DNA of 64,000 nt from assembly GCA_036250225.1 (NCBI GenBank), contig JAPZLL010000011.1, positions 682,001-746,000 of the forward strand, read 5' to 3'. Positions 46,036 to 57,415 of the stretch are shown piece after piece. This DNA comes from Cercophora sp. LCS_1 (lineage: Eukaryota; Ascomycota; Sordariomycetes; Sordariales; Lasiosphaeriaceae). A program made the position numbers and the translations under genes. The notes beneath the pieces were generated by a model that was not told the DNA's origin, did not search any database, and saw nothing but the letters and a program-made list of their open reading frames with translations. Each line of letters starts with the position of its first letter. The stretch's first letter is position 1.

Positions 46036-49000
46036 CTTTAGTGATGAAACGAAAGTGTCCAAGTAAGGGTAATGAATGTCGATGTGTCAAAGAATGAACA
46101 CGAGCCCTTCCTCTTGCCAGGAAAGAGATCGCTGACCAACAAGGAGCCGATGGAGCAACTCTGTCGAAAAAAAGTCGAGACTGGCAGGTCTTGATATACG
46201 AATGCCGGCGAGGGCCGAGCCTTCACTGTCCGGATCCTCGCAGCAACTGTGTGTGACCTCTCGAACATGTGGCTCGTCACACACGCAGGGCGGCCTATTT
46301 GCTAGGCGCCGGTCAGGACAAGCTTTCGACATGCCCAGACCAGTCTTCCAACGCCGAGCTGAAGCCCCGGCGCCTGGGCATGGGTGCATCGCATGCCCCT
46401 TGGGTAATGACGCCAACGCGGCATCGCCACCACCACTACCACGGCCGGCGTCGGGGCCGGGGACCGGGATCCGAAGAGTCTCGGATTGCTTGTTCGGACA
46501 GGCCCAGAGCTGAAAAGAACGCCTGGTTGGTGTTGCCCATCCATCCCGTGTGCGCCCTCGCTCTCGCCAGTTCCCAATACTTGGGCCGGGTGGCATGTAA
46601 GCGAGCTGTCTTTGAACGAGAGGAAGCCCGACTAGCTCTAGCCTCGAACTCGTCGTGTGCCCCGCATGCGGGAATAGGGGGACGGGAGGCGGGTAGCAGT
46701 AGGAGGTCAGGCTTCCCTTCCTCCCCAACGCCAACGCCGCCGTGGAAGACGATCGGCACGCATCGACAGACAGCGTTGCGTTGAAGCTAGCGCGCAGTAT
46801 GGTCTGTGGTCTGTGGTCGGCCAGGGGCCCGCGTGGGCATGGAGTCGGTGTTTGGCGCGCAGAGAGAGCCGCAGACGGTCATCTGCCGGGTTCCCTGGAG
46901 TCTAATCAATTCCGCCGGCGAGTTGCATTGCTTGCTCGTGCGCCCCGGATCCATCAAGTCAGCAGAGAGGGGCACAGCCGGGTTGCCGTCGAGTTTGGGC
47001 AGGGTAAGGTAACAATGGGAGCGACGTTGAGGGGAAAGGAGATTGGAGAGGGCGGGGAAATCGGGATGATGGGATGAAAAAGGGGCTGACGAGGGGAAGC
47101 GTTCGCCCTCCGCCCTACCGGTATGAGCAGACGGGTACAATTTGCGCGCCGGGCCCCCGATCAAGGGGAAGACACGGGACGAATCGTTTTACCGAACATC
47201 GCTTAAGGCCTGACGGAAGGCTGCCATGCACACTGTCGGGAGTGTGGTACGCAGACTTGCAGGCACGAGACGCAACCACAGAGACGAGATGGCCGTCTGC
47301 GAACGGCCCTGGCTGCAGCGTGCCAGTGTCTCGAAAGCCGCACAGAACTGCAGACGGCATGCGCGCCGTGGTGAGTGGTTCCAACGGGGAATTGGTGTGG
47401 GACGGGACGGCATGATATTAATTGGCTGCAGCTGCTTGCACAACGCCGACCAAGTGCGCCGTACGCCCAGCCCAGCCCAACCCGGAAGGACATCGTGAGA
47501 TGGGGGTCTGTCTGTCTGTCCTACTAAGAATAGTCCCGGACTTGTAGGGTGCAATGGCGACGATCCTCATTCTCGACGACACGCGCATCCGGTCGCGCAG
47601 GTACCTATGCGCTGCCCACTCCGTGCGGCCACCCCGCAAATGGAGGGTGCCATTGGCTTGTCTGCCGGCGTTGTCAGATGTGCTGAGGCCGTGACTGAGG
47701 GTTGCCGTCACCAAGCTTGGTCCCGCCATCCCAAAACCGAGACTGCTAAGACGGGCCAATTCGCAGGTTGCGACATTGCAGTTGAAGTGGTCACATGGAA
47801 CCGCCCCGCGTGAAAGCCTGGCAGGACTTTCTTGATTTCCCAGGGACCTTTCCTGGACGAGCACCTTGGACTTGGAGGTCACTGGCCTCCTCGAAGAATC
47901 AAAGAAAAAGACAGCGACCAAGCAAAAGCTAAAAGTATACAAAACCAAACAGGTTTCCATGAATCAAAACCCGATCCACATCAACGGTAACCCCGAAACC
48001 ACAGTCACCAGCTTGGCAACCGTCAAAATTCATCACCGCCCTTGGCAAAGGGCCTTCGGTATGCCCAGAAAAGCATATCCTGACGAATCCAACCCCAGAA
48101 GCCCGCAAAACATATCGTTTCCCGGTCATTCAGGGCCTTGGCTGACACACACCTCTCCTCTGTCACGTGAAGGGAAACCAACGCGAACTGACATGGACTT
48201 CATGTTCATGGATGCCCAACAGACCAATGTTCAACAATAGAACATGAACTCGTCATTCAATACTCTGTTTCCCTGACATATCACATTCTCCCCGAGACCA
48301 TCCCATCGCAAGGCATCCTCCCTTTGCCGTCTCGGCGTTTCAGACACCAATAACCCATGCGGCTCAGCCCAGCCCAGCCCAGCCCAGGCCCAGACGTTCC
48401 TCAACACCTTCTCTTCCATGAGCAATGCACAATACTCGACTATACGCAGCCCACACACACCTCGCTAGTAAGGAAGCACGACGCAAAGTCAAAGCGTAAA
48501 ACCTAAACCCAAACAAGACAGTTCAGCCAAAATATCACAAACGCCACCAGACATCTAGCTCCCAATGAGATGACGATGTCTAAATGCAGTATCCATCACC
48601 TTCAGTGTCACTCAGCACACATGCTTTGTTTTTCAAATCCAAAACACAATGACAATGACACACCCTAAACAGTGAATTGACCCATTTATTTCTCCTGTTC
48701 CTCTTCCTCTTCCTCTTCCTCTTCGGGCATGCGAACATAAATACACAAGAAATACAAAAAGCCCTCATACCGTGCCTAGCCATGGTCTAATACCCGTCTC
48801 GACAATTTGTCCACCAGTCACATCGCATACAGACAAGACGTACACACACACCCCCTACACACTACCTACATGACCCGCCCCAAAAAAAATAGCTAGAATA
48901 TACATATGTGCCCTGCCAATGGCAATGGGTTGCGGCCAACACACACAGAATGATAACACACCACGCCACACCGCACCCTCCACCAAAGCTACCCTACCCT

Positions 49001-49229
49001 GCTGACCTGAGAGAAGAAAAGAAGAAAAGCAACATCAACGTCTAACCGAACCAATTGAGGGCTCCCAACATGTTGTCTCCCGTTTCCAGCCCTTCCTGTT
49101 CGTCAAACAATCCCGTCCGTAACAATTCATGCCGTGCTAATTGTAATTGTAAACTGTTCCGATCGATGGCCAATTCAATTCGCCAAATGGCAAACAGCCC
49201 AAGAAAGTAAAAAAGACCAAAAAAACCCC
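46036..49229. other. Long intergenic region with simple repeats
   Basis: About 3.2 kb with the laccase promoter at the left and the kinase 3' UTR at the right. It contains a (CCCAG)n-like run near 48365-48392 and a pyrimidine (CTCTTC)n run near 48695-48725. Open frames up to about 215 codons occur on both strands without any recognisable motif. Confidence 0.45.
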
Positions 49230-52176
49230 TCATGATGCTGATGCTGACACGGAAGCCGTCTTGACAACCCCTGCCACAGCCTCTCTCAACCGCTTCCCCG
49301 CCTCGACTGCATCGTCCCCATCTCCATCCTCGTAAATATTTTCCTCCACCATTTCGCCCGGTCCCTTGACGATGGGGCTGAACGAGTCGACCTCCTCGAC
49401 CTCTTCATCCCCTTCGTCCACCTCCTGAATCGTCACCTCCCCGCTCCGCCTCCCCAGCCCGCTGGCACTAGCGCTCCTAGAATGGCTAGCCGAGCCAGAC
49501 CCCGTGCTCCTGCTGTCCCTGCCGCCCGCTCCCAGGCTGAGCATTGGGCCCTTGAATATGTTCCTCTTGCGCTTGGCAAACAAGACGTTGGGCCCGCCGG
49601 CGCCGGTCGGCGAGTTTTGGAACGAAGAGAAGGGGTTCGGGCTTCCTGGAGGTTGCATCGATGACGAGGATGATGAGGAGCCATAGTTGGGCAGGCCTTC
49701 GTTGAATATGCTCAGCGGCGGGCCCGAGCGGTCTCGCACCAGACGAATGTTGCTGGGGAAGCCGCCGGCTGTCGGGGTTGCGGGCAGCACCTTGACCGAG
49801 TGGTGGGGACTGCGGGTCTGCATTGGGGTCTTGGACACCGAGGTGGACACGGAGCCGTTGGACGATGTCGAGCTCGCCTTGCTATGGGTGTGGTGGTGCG
49901 TGTGGTGCATGGAGCGGACCGACGACACCGACGACGACGTCGACTTGCGCCCCCTGAGGCCGGTGGGGCCTGACGAGCGTCGGATGGTGGAGCGGGGCGT
50001 CAGAGGGGATGGAGAGAGTGACTGTCGCTTGTAGGCGTTGCTGGCGTGCGCGCGCGCGAGGTAGGGCGCGTTGGATGGGCTGGAGAGTGTGGGCGATATG
50101 GCAGCCTGACCTGGGCCCCCAGGAAGCGTGGCAACCTTGGCCGTGTAACCGTTCGCCATGGCCACCACCCCCTTAGGGAGGCTGGCCGTGTTGACGGTCG
50201 TGCCCGAGCCAGTTGCCGGATACTTGCTCGTCTGCGGCCGCGGGCTGCTGTCTTTGGACTTTCCTTCCTTCCCACCTGTCGGCGGCTTGTCCAGCAGGTT
50301 GGGTGTGGATTGGCTGCCGCGCTTGTTCGAGTTTCTGTGCCGACGCGTATTCTCAAACAGCCAATGCGTCCAGTTCTTCCAGTGGGCCAGGATGGCCTGT
50401 GAAGGTCGTTTCTTGACCTTCTTCTGCTCGCCAGCTTGCGAGCCGCCGTTCGAGGCCAGCGCGTCACTTGTCGTGACCAGATGCAGCGTAGAGCCCCTCG
50501 AGCGTGCACTCCGTAGCACCCCTTCCTTGGGCGGCGGAATCGGTCGTCTCTGCCGCGACGAGCTCACCGACCTGATCGAGTCCTTATCAATCGGTGGGGG
50601 CGGGATCTCGCCATCTGGGCTGAGGTTGCCGTTGGCTGTCTTGGCCAAGTCGGCCAGCCCCGGCATGTCGGGGATCGTCAGGTTTGGGTAGTGTCCGCTC
50701 CTCCTTTCTGTCCGGCCCCGCGTTCTGGGCGTCGCATCTCCCATGCTGAGGAACTGCGATGACTCTTCAACCGTTGCCAGCGCGTTCAGTCGACTAGAGG
50801 CTTGGGAGAATCGCCGCGAGTTTCTGTTTTCCGCCTCCTTCTCCTTGCGTTTTCGTTCCCTGCGCTGGGCCTTGCGCTGCTCTTTTTCGATCAAAAGGTT
50901 CCACCACCCTCCAAGTGCATCGCACCTTTGAGCCAGAACGCTCTCAATAACCGCGTCAATGTCTACTCCGGCACTCCTCATGCGCTGTAGCGTTTCCTTC
51001 TCTAGTGGCATTGAAAAGGGCGCCGGATGCTGTATTTTGAGTATTGCCTGCTGTTGTGGTGCATATTCGGTAAGAAAGGGATGAGCAAGAATATCGGGTA
51101 ATGATGGTCGTAGCAAAGGTCGCTTAGACAAAAGTATTTTAAGCAAAGACAAGGCGTCTGGGGGAAGGTGGTCTGGGTATGAGGGCTCTTGCGAAAGAAT
51201 CCGCTTCCTCGTTACCGTGTCATCATCATCGTCGAACGGGAGCTCACCACATAGAAGAGCATAGAGAATAACGCCTAAACTCCAAACATCCACCTTTTCG
51301 CCGGCGTATTTCTCCCCCTTGAGCATCTCCGGCGCCGAGTAGCATATTGTGCCGCAGAACGTCTGAAGATAATTGGCTTTGCCCTCGTATTCACGCGTGA
51401 AACCAAAGTCGCAGAGCTTGACGTTCTCGTGTTTGTCGAGCAAAATGTTCTCGAGCTTGAGGTCCCGGTGGACGCATGATTGTTGATGGACGTAGCAGAC
51501 CGCGCCGACTAGTTGGGCAAATGTCTTTTGCACCTTGTCCACCGGTAGCTTGCCGTGCTTCAAGAGATAGTTGTACAGCTCGTCGCCTGTCACGCATTAG
51601 AACAGTTTCCACGCTCGCGCAAATCCTTGTCATACCCGGACAGTACTCCAAGACCAGCCAAACAAGAGTTTCCGTCACTATGACCTCGTACAGCCGAGCA
51701 ATGTGGGGGTGGACGAATTGCCGATGATGATGGATTTCTCGCGCAAGATTCGAGTCGTCCTTGTTCGCGGACTTGAGCACAACCTGCAGGGTGGACCCAA
51801 ATCAGCGACTCTTCCACCGCACCGAGCTACACACACCAAATTCCAACAGGATACACACCTTAGACCCATTTGTGAGCTTGTGAGTCGCGAGGTAGACTTT
51901 GCCAAAAGACCCCTTCCCGATCAGCCGACCGAGAGTGTAGTTTCCTACCGACTTGAGATCCTTGTTGGAGAACTCGCTATGGGACGAATTGGTCAGCGTA
52001 CGGCGGAGAGTGCGGGCGAGACGGGGCGTACTCGAGGAGTTCTTGGTAAGATTGAGCAAGCTGCGAACAAGAGCCTCGGTCAGCAAGCCTGGTCAGGGCC
52101 GTCAACGGAGCGGAACAAGCTGGCGCACCTTCGCTTTCCTCCCAAAAGCCTCGGCCTTCACCTTTGCCGTCTGCAT
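49230..52176 (-). CDS. Kin4-type CAMKL serine/threonine protein kinase
   Basis: Kin4 relatives act in mitotic-exit and spindle-position control or related polarity signalling. The gene has 899 residues. Exons are 52129-52176 (48 nt), 52032-52060 (29 nt), 51859-51976, 51636-51783 and 49230-51586. The two short 5' exons give MQTAKVKAEAFGRKAK and LAQSYQELL, joined to DEFSNKDLKSVGNYTLGRL; a longer open frame through the second intron is not coding. The kinase domain covers about residues 35-300: GKGSFGKV, the lysine in VVLKSANKDD, VHRDLKLENILL, LCDFGFTREY, then GTICYSAPEML and DVWSLGVILYALLCGELPF. The C-terminal 600 residues are Ser/Thr/Pro-rich with a basic KEQRKAQRRERKRKEK stretch and an acidic end. 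The exact yeast orthologue (Kin4, Frk1 or another CAMKL kinase) is uncertain. Confidence 0.85.
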
Positions 52177-54070
52177 CCCTCCACGCCGTCGGGATAGAAC
52201 CCGGTCCTCATCCGAGAGGAAGAGTACCCCAGACCTCGCGGCAGCTTGTGGATCAGCACAAGAACGCCAATGTGGTGGTTGACGCGCTCAGGGAAGAGAC
52301 GAGATCAGACAAGGCGTCCGGCGAGGCGGCTGCGGCAGCGGCTCGATTCCCGATCGCGGGGCGTTGGTGGCCCGGGCATGCACGGGCTGAAGTGTGAGGT
52401 CGGTCCGAAGTCGAGGTCGAAGTCGCGATTGACTCTGGCGCTCGGGGGCGTCTGCAGGCTGTAGTGCTTGTGTCTTTCGAACGGGATTCAATCTCGGTCG
52501 ACGGCGTGTCAGGACAGGCTCCGTCTGCTCTTGGATGAGCTCTGCAAGGCGCCAGGGACAATGAAGGCGTTGATGATCAGTTGGGATGCAGCGGGTTGTG
52601 GCGCAAACTGTATGGATTCGGGGCAACAGGTCCACGGTGCAGTAAATTGTTAGCGCGAAGGTGGAGATTCTTCAACCCGTTCATATCACAAGACCCACAG
52701 TGGGGGTCGCCGTTTTGGAGCCGTGCAGTTGGTTCGCCAGGTCTATTCTGGTTCTGGTTCAGACTGAGTAAAAAAGACGGCAAACCAACATCATACAGAG
52801 CATTCCAATCTGCTCATTTCCCAGGTATCTAGCATCTTTCCAGCCACGCGAGTCGGGAACTGGGAAACAAAAAATATGTCTCGTCTGTATTGTGTGGGAT
52901 TTGGGTTCAAGAAAATGTGGGCCGCCCCAGGCCAAGCTTTCGCTCCAGATCTTCACTCGTTTGATCTCTTGTGGTCTGGGACAACCCTGCATCTGGCTGC
53001 AACGGCAAAGATCGAGGGGCGGGCACTTTCGCCCCATTCCGAGTTCCTGATCTCCGGCTCGCCTCATCTCACGTCAACTTCGGAAGAGGCCAGTTTCTAT
53101 CCGTACAGCCGGGCGTACGTGTTCTCATGCTTCTCATTTCATTGGGTCAGGTCGCCGCTTTGAGACGTCGCTGCTCCAAGAGGCTGAGCGCACACGCCGA
53201 TTGCGTGGTTACCCAGATACCGAGCTTAAGAGCAGGCATGGGCCAACAGCTCCCTTCTGTCCCATGTTCGGGTTCGATCAGTCGAACGTTTTATGGATGG
53301 GATCATCCAACACAACGATACCCAAACAAGACCCGGACAAAATAAACAACGCACACAAAAAAAAAGTCAAAGGGACATCCATCCACTCAAAAGGAGTCAA
53401 TCCAATGTCTCAATGCATCCCTGATATTACAATGCCTAAAACACCATGAGAGGTGTTGGACTTTTCTGTTGACGCCTGTTGCGATTTACAAAACCTGTCC
53501 AGGCCACTTGAAGCGCCATCAATTGGGTTCGATGCACAACTACTATTTCATCACCAATCTGCCAAACTCCCGGCCCTATTATTCCATCACCAAACTCTCC
53601 ATCACAACAACGCTGGACCCAATCTCTCCCCGACTCCGCATCGCCACGACCGTAATCTTCGCGCTCAAGAAAAGCCGTCGCGCCCCACAGTGACCGGATG
53701 CTGCTGCCGCCAAGAGCCCGGCGTTCTTTCGGCCCCACCACTGGCCGGGCCGACCCGCCAAACGATGCTGGCCGTTTGCGCCGACGCAAGGCGGCGACCT
53801 CATAAGTTGTAAAACGCAAAGCAGGACGTTCAGAGTAGCTGAGACGCAGGTACACACTCCCACGAGCGCCAACACACGTGAGAGTTGTCCGGGAGACATT
53901 CTGTTCCCCGTGGTAATAAACGATAAGCTCATCGAGCAATTCAGCTACCTTACCTAGCAACGCAACAATACAGACTCCATCCCATCCAAGCGCAAAAGCC
54001 TGAGCAGTCTGACATCCTATAATACGCTAATTGACTAACCACACATCGAAGAATACCATGACCCCAACTT
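52177..54070. other. Kinase promoter region and C2-gene 3' flank
   Basis: About 1.9 kb. The left part includes the kinase promoter and leader, with GC-rich frames that are probably chance. A 174-codon minus-strand frame at 53436-53960 has no motif and I do not annotate it. Confidence 0.4.
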
Positions 54071-55997
54071 TTATGCCCCACCACCCTGATTCCCTCCCTT
54101 ATTATTATGATTTCCGCTCCCGCTCGCCTCCCCATTCTGTTCGCCGCCGCCCCCGCCTGTCATGCCAACATACTCCTTCAACACATTCGGGTCTTGTATA
54201 GCATCAAACACCCTCTCCTTCTTGCTCTTGACGGGTGCATCCCCCGCATTTTCCAAGTCGCCCAGCCTGCTCTCATCATCCGAACTGAAACTACTTGCGC
54301 TCGGGCTCCGGTTCAGCACCATTCTCACCTTGGCCCCTCCCTCTTTCTTCTTGACCTCCATCTGCTCCTTCTTCATCTTTGTCAGCTCGTCATCCGCACA
54401 GTGCATCACCACAATCCCCAACCCCGGAAAGTTCTCTTCCAGGAACTTCTTAAGATCAGGGAGCACCGATTTGTCAGGCCGGTACGTCCCGCTGTCATTA
54501 TCAATGACGAGCTGGTAGCGTTTTGGGTCCAGCGGCGGCGAAGAGTCGGGCGGACCACCAGCTAGTCCTTCATCTGGTGGGTGTGTGGGCTCGTCAGGGG
54601 AGGGTGCGTCGTCGCCGTCGGCATGCGCAAGGCGACGGATGAAGAACTCGCCAGCACAGGCAATGTAGGTGGCGACGTCGGAATGCATGGTGTGCTTGCT
54701 GAGAAGATCGATGCCGAACTCCTTACCGGTCTCGGTGAAGCGGAGGAGACCATCGAGCGTGATGACATAGGTGAAGATACGGCCGCCCTCATCGAAGTGG
54801 GCCATTTTGAGGAACTGTAGCGAGGCCTCCTTGCTCCGGGGTGGAAAGGCGCCGTGTTCAGTAGTTGAGTCATAGTTGTAGACCCGAGCGTGCTGTTTGT
54901 GAAGGGCTTTGTTGAGGATCCGTCCCCGCAGGCCCCTGGATGAGAACATACGGCCTATCATAGGACGAAACTCGACGTAGCGATGGTAAAGCTTTGGGGG
55001 TACAGGCCCTGAGAGTTGCATTTCGTTTGCCTGGAAGCTGTTGATTTATAAGTATGCTACAGAGGCAGCTGTCAAGGATGAGCTGGGAAGCTTACTCGTA
55101 TTTCTTGGTCCGACGGCCGTCAGAGTCTGCCGAAGGGCTTGCGTCGTCTTCCTCTCGCTTGTTGACTTTGGTTCCGGTCAACCGGCCAATCATAGGGCTG
55201 TAGTGCTTGATCCAAGTCGTTGGCCCAACCGTGTACATCTGCGCATGCGGTGGATCAGATTTCCCTAGGACCTGAATGCCAATGTGCGCTCGCGGCGTCA
55301 TCGAAGAGCCTCTACACAGGACCGTGCTAACCCCCTGAAGGAAATAGGCCCGCTTGCTGCCAGAACGCTTCTTAACCTCGAAAATCTGGCCATCGCGCCC
55401 GAGCCCCTCCCAGTTCTCGTCCACGCGAGGAACGTTGATGGTAACATTACCCAGCCGGTCGTCATGGTCGGGCCAGTCCTCATCGTAGAGTCGGCATTTT
55501 AGGGTGAAGCCAGAAGCTGGAACGTTGGCCACAACCCATTCCTCTTCCCACACGGGCTCTGTCGACTTTCTTATGGTCCGAGTCCTCCGAGTAAGCACTG
55601 GGTCCTCTTTGTGTCTTTTGGGTACAGGAGCTGTGAGTGTGGCCGTGAGAAAGGGGTCCGCGGCATTCGTCTTGATGTCGGCAATGGGGAGGTTTGAGGC
55701 CCTGTAAAATGTGAACTTCAGGGTGTATCCCGGGGGCGCATCTGGGAGCGGGGTGGGGTCGAATCCGCCTGGTGGGTTGGCTTTGCTCTTTATTTTTTGC
55801 TTCTTGTCGGAAAGCTTCCTCTTCTGGGCATCGAGGATTGTCTTCAAGTCGGTCGACCCAGCGGGGCGAGGACCCGTCGCTTGGAGGTCGTCATCTGGCC
55901 GCGCGCCACTCGCGGCTGCTTGACCAACACAATCGTCACCCCTTTTCGCCTCCCCACCAGGCGAGCTATTGGACTCTGGGCGTCTCTGGAAAGACAT
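54071..55997 (-). CDS. C2-domain protein
   Basis: A 622-residue protein in two exons, 55096-55997 and 54071-55037; the splice gives KKYDFQANEMQLSGPVPPKL. An N-terminal disordered stretch is followed by a C2 domain at about residues 85-230, starting with YTLKFTFYRASNLPIADIKT. It contains DPFLTATL, VWEEEWVVANV and YDEDWPDHDDRLGNVTI; the aspartates suggest calcium or lipid binding at membranes. The middle and C-terminal parts contain conserved-looking blocks (YHRYVEFRPMIGRMFSS, DEGGRIFTYVITLDGLLRFT, YQLVIDNDSGTYRPDKS) and end in a Gly/Asn-rich tail. The block with IDNDSGTYRP and FPGLGIVVMHCADDEL appears to be a second domain I cannot name. ATG 55997 is the first real ATG of the frame. The role is unknown. 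Confidence 0.83.
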
Positions 55998-57415
55998 CAG
56001 CGAAAGCAACCGGAGGGATCGATCCGGGCCCAAGGGGGAGTCGACGGGTTATCGAGACGGACGAGCGCCGCCTACGTAGTGCACGTGGCCCGGGTTAGGT
56101 GTGCTGGTAGCTGGATAGTGGGGTTCATGCAGAGGTCTTAGGTCCAGTATCCGTTGACCAGCCCCCATCCGGGGATGTGTGCGTTGTCGATCTGGAAGCT
56201 GGAAGCTGTGGATGCGTCACAGCTCCACAGGCGCGGCGGAATTCCTCCGCGTGAGTTCTTTCGTGTAGAATGTCACCAGCCGTTCAGGACGACGAAGCAA
56301 CTTGGTTGGCGTTGTTTGCACAACGACTCTCATGCCACAACGCCAGACATCGAGCGAGCACCGAATCGATGCCGAATCCAGCCGCGGGCAGGTCGGGCGT
56401 TCCGTGCCAAGCTTTGAGATCGAAAGCAGTGACGTCACACGGCTTTCCAAAACCGTCAGGGTTCGGGTTTATCCGTTGTCTTGCAGACGACAAAGTTAGT
56501 ACGTGAAATCCTACCACCGTTTCAACGAAGGTAGATAATGCGAGGCATTGATGATGACGAGGGATTTGAGGACTGCAATAAACCTTGTTAACTGGACCTT
56601 TTTCCAACAATTTTCTATCAAGTTAGGCTCGCATGTAGCTCTGAAAATCTGCTCGATATCCGTGTATCTCAAGTGACGAACGCTTTTTTGTTCGGGACAT
56701 GCCGAGCACTCTGCATCAGATCGGGGAACATTGTCCGAGCTCCACTCTCCCGCCAACTTGATGCACCGTGGTGGATCATAAGGTTTCTCCTTTGGCCATT
56801 GAGGCCAGCCCTTCTCGACCTGTAACATGTGCACAGCTTCCTTGCCCGGCCCTTGATGCGCTCCTATGGCAGGTAGCACGAGAAATCGCGCGGATTAAGG
56901 ATGCATTTCAGGCAACAGCTGTGGCACTCTGCCAATCTGCCGTCCAGTCGTCGCTGGTTTTGCCCTTACTCATCATTGCCAGTCGTCTACGCTAGGCACC
57001 GATCGGTTTCGGTTCGGTCGACTCCGACCCATAGCAGCCCACATTCCGCTGCACCTCGGTCGGCCGTGTTGTTCACTCCGGCACGCATCGTCTACTATAC
57101 GGCTGCTACGGATGAAGCAAGGGTAGGATGATACTGATGGTGTTTATGGCGATGCTCGCTTCCGGTAAACATGTGCTCGTGGTTGATGGATGACTAGCAT
57201 GGTCGACAATATCGTCAAGTACAAATTGCTCCTTCTCGCCGTCTCTAGTTCTGGTCCCTCCATGATCCACGATCCTTAGTTCTCAAGCCTCAAGTTCCCA
57301 GGTTTCCAGTCACGACCAGATCAAGAACGCTCCAGCTTTGAGTAAACAAACCACGCCGCAGCAACCCCCGACAACACTTCCCTGGCCAGCTGTCTGTCCT
57401 ACCCTCACTTGCAAA
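55998..57415. other. Divergent promoter region between C2-domain and decarboxylase-like genes
   Basis: About 1.4 kb without a recognised gene; short unrelated frames only. Confidence 0.45.

Noticed and set aside
51802..52086. Continuous frame extending the kinase N-terminus through 52086
   Set aside because: It has no ATG (it opens with TTG) and would retain two sequences with full splice signals and branch sites.
53436..53960. 174-codon minus-strand frame
   Set aside because: No motif, no convincing upstream elements, and it lies between a kinase promoter and a 3' end. It could be real but I cannot support it.
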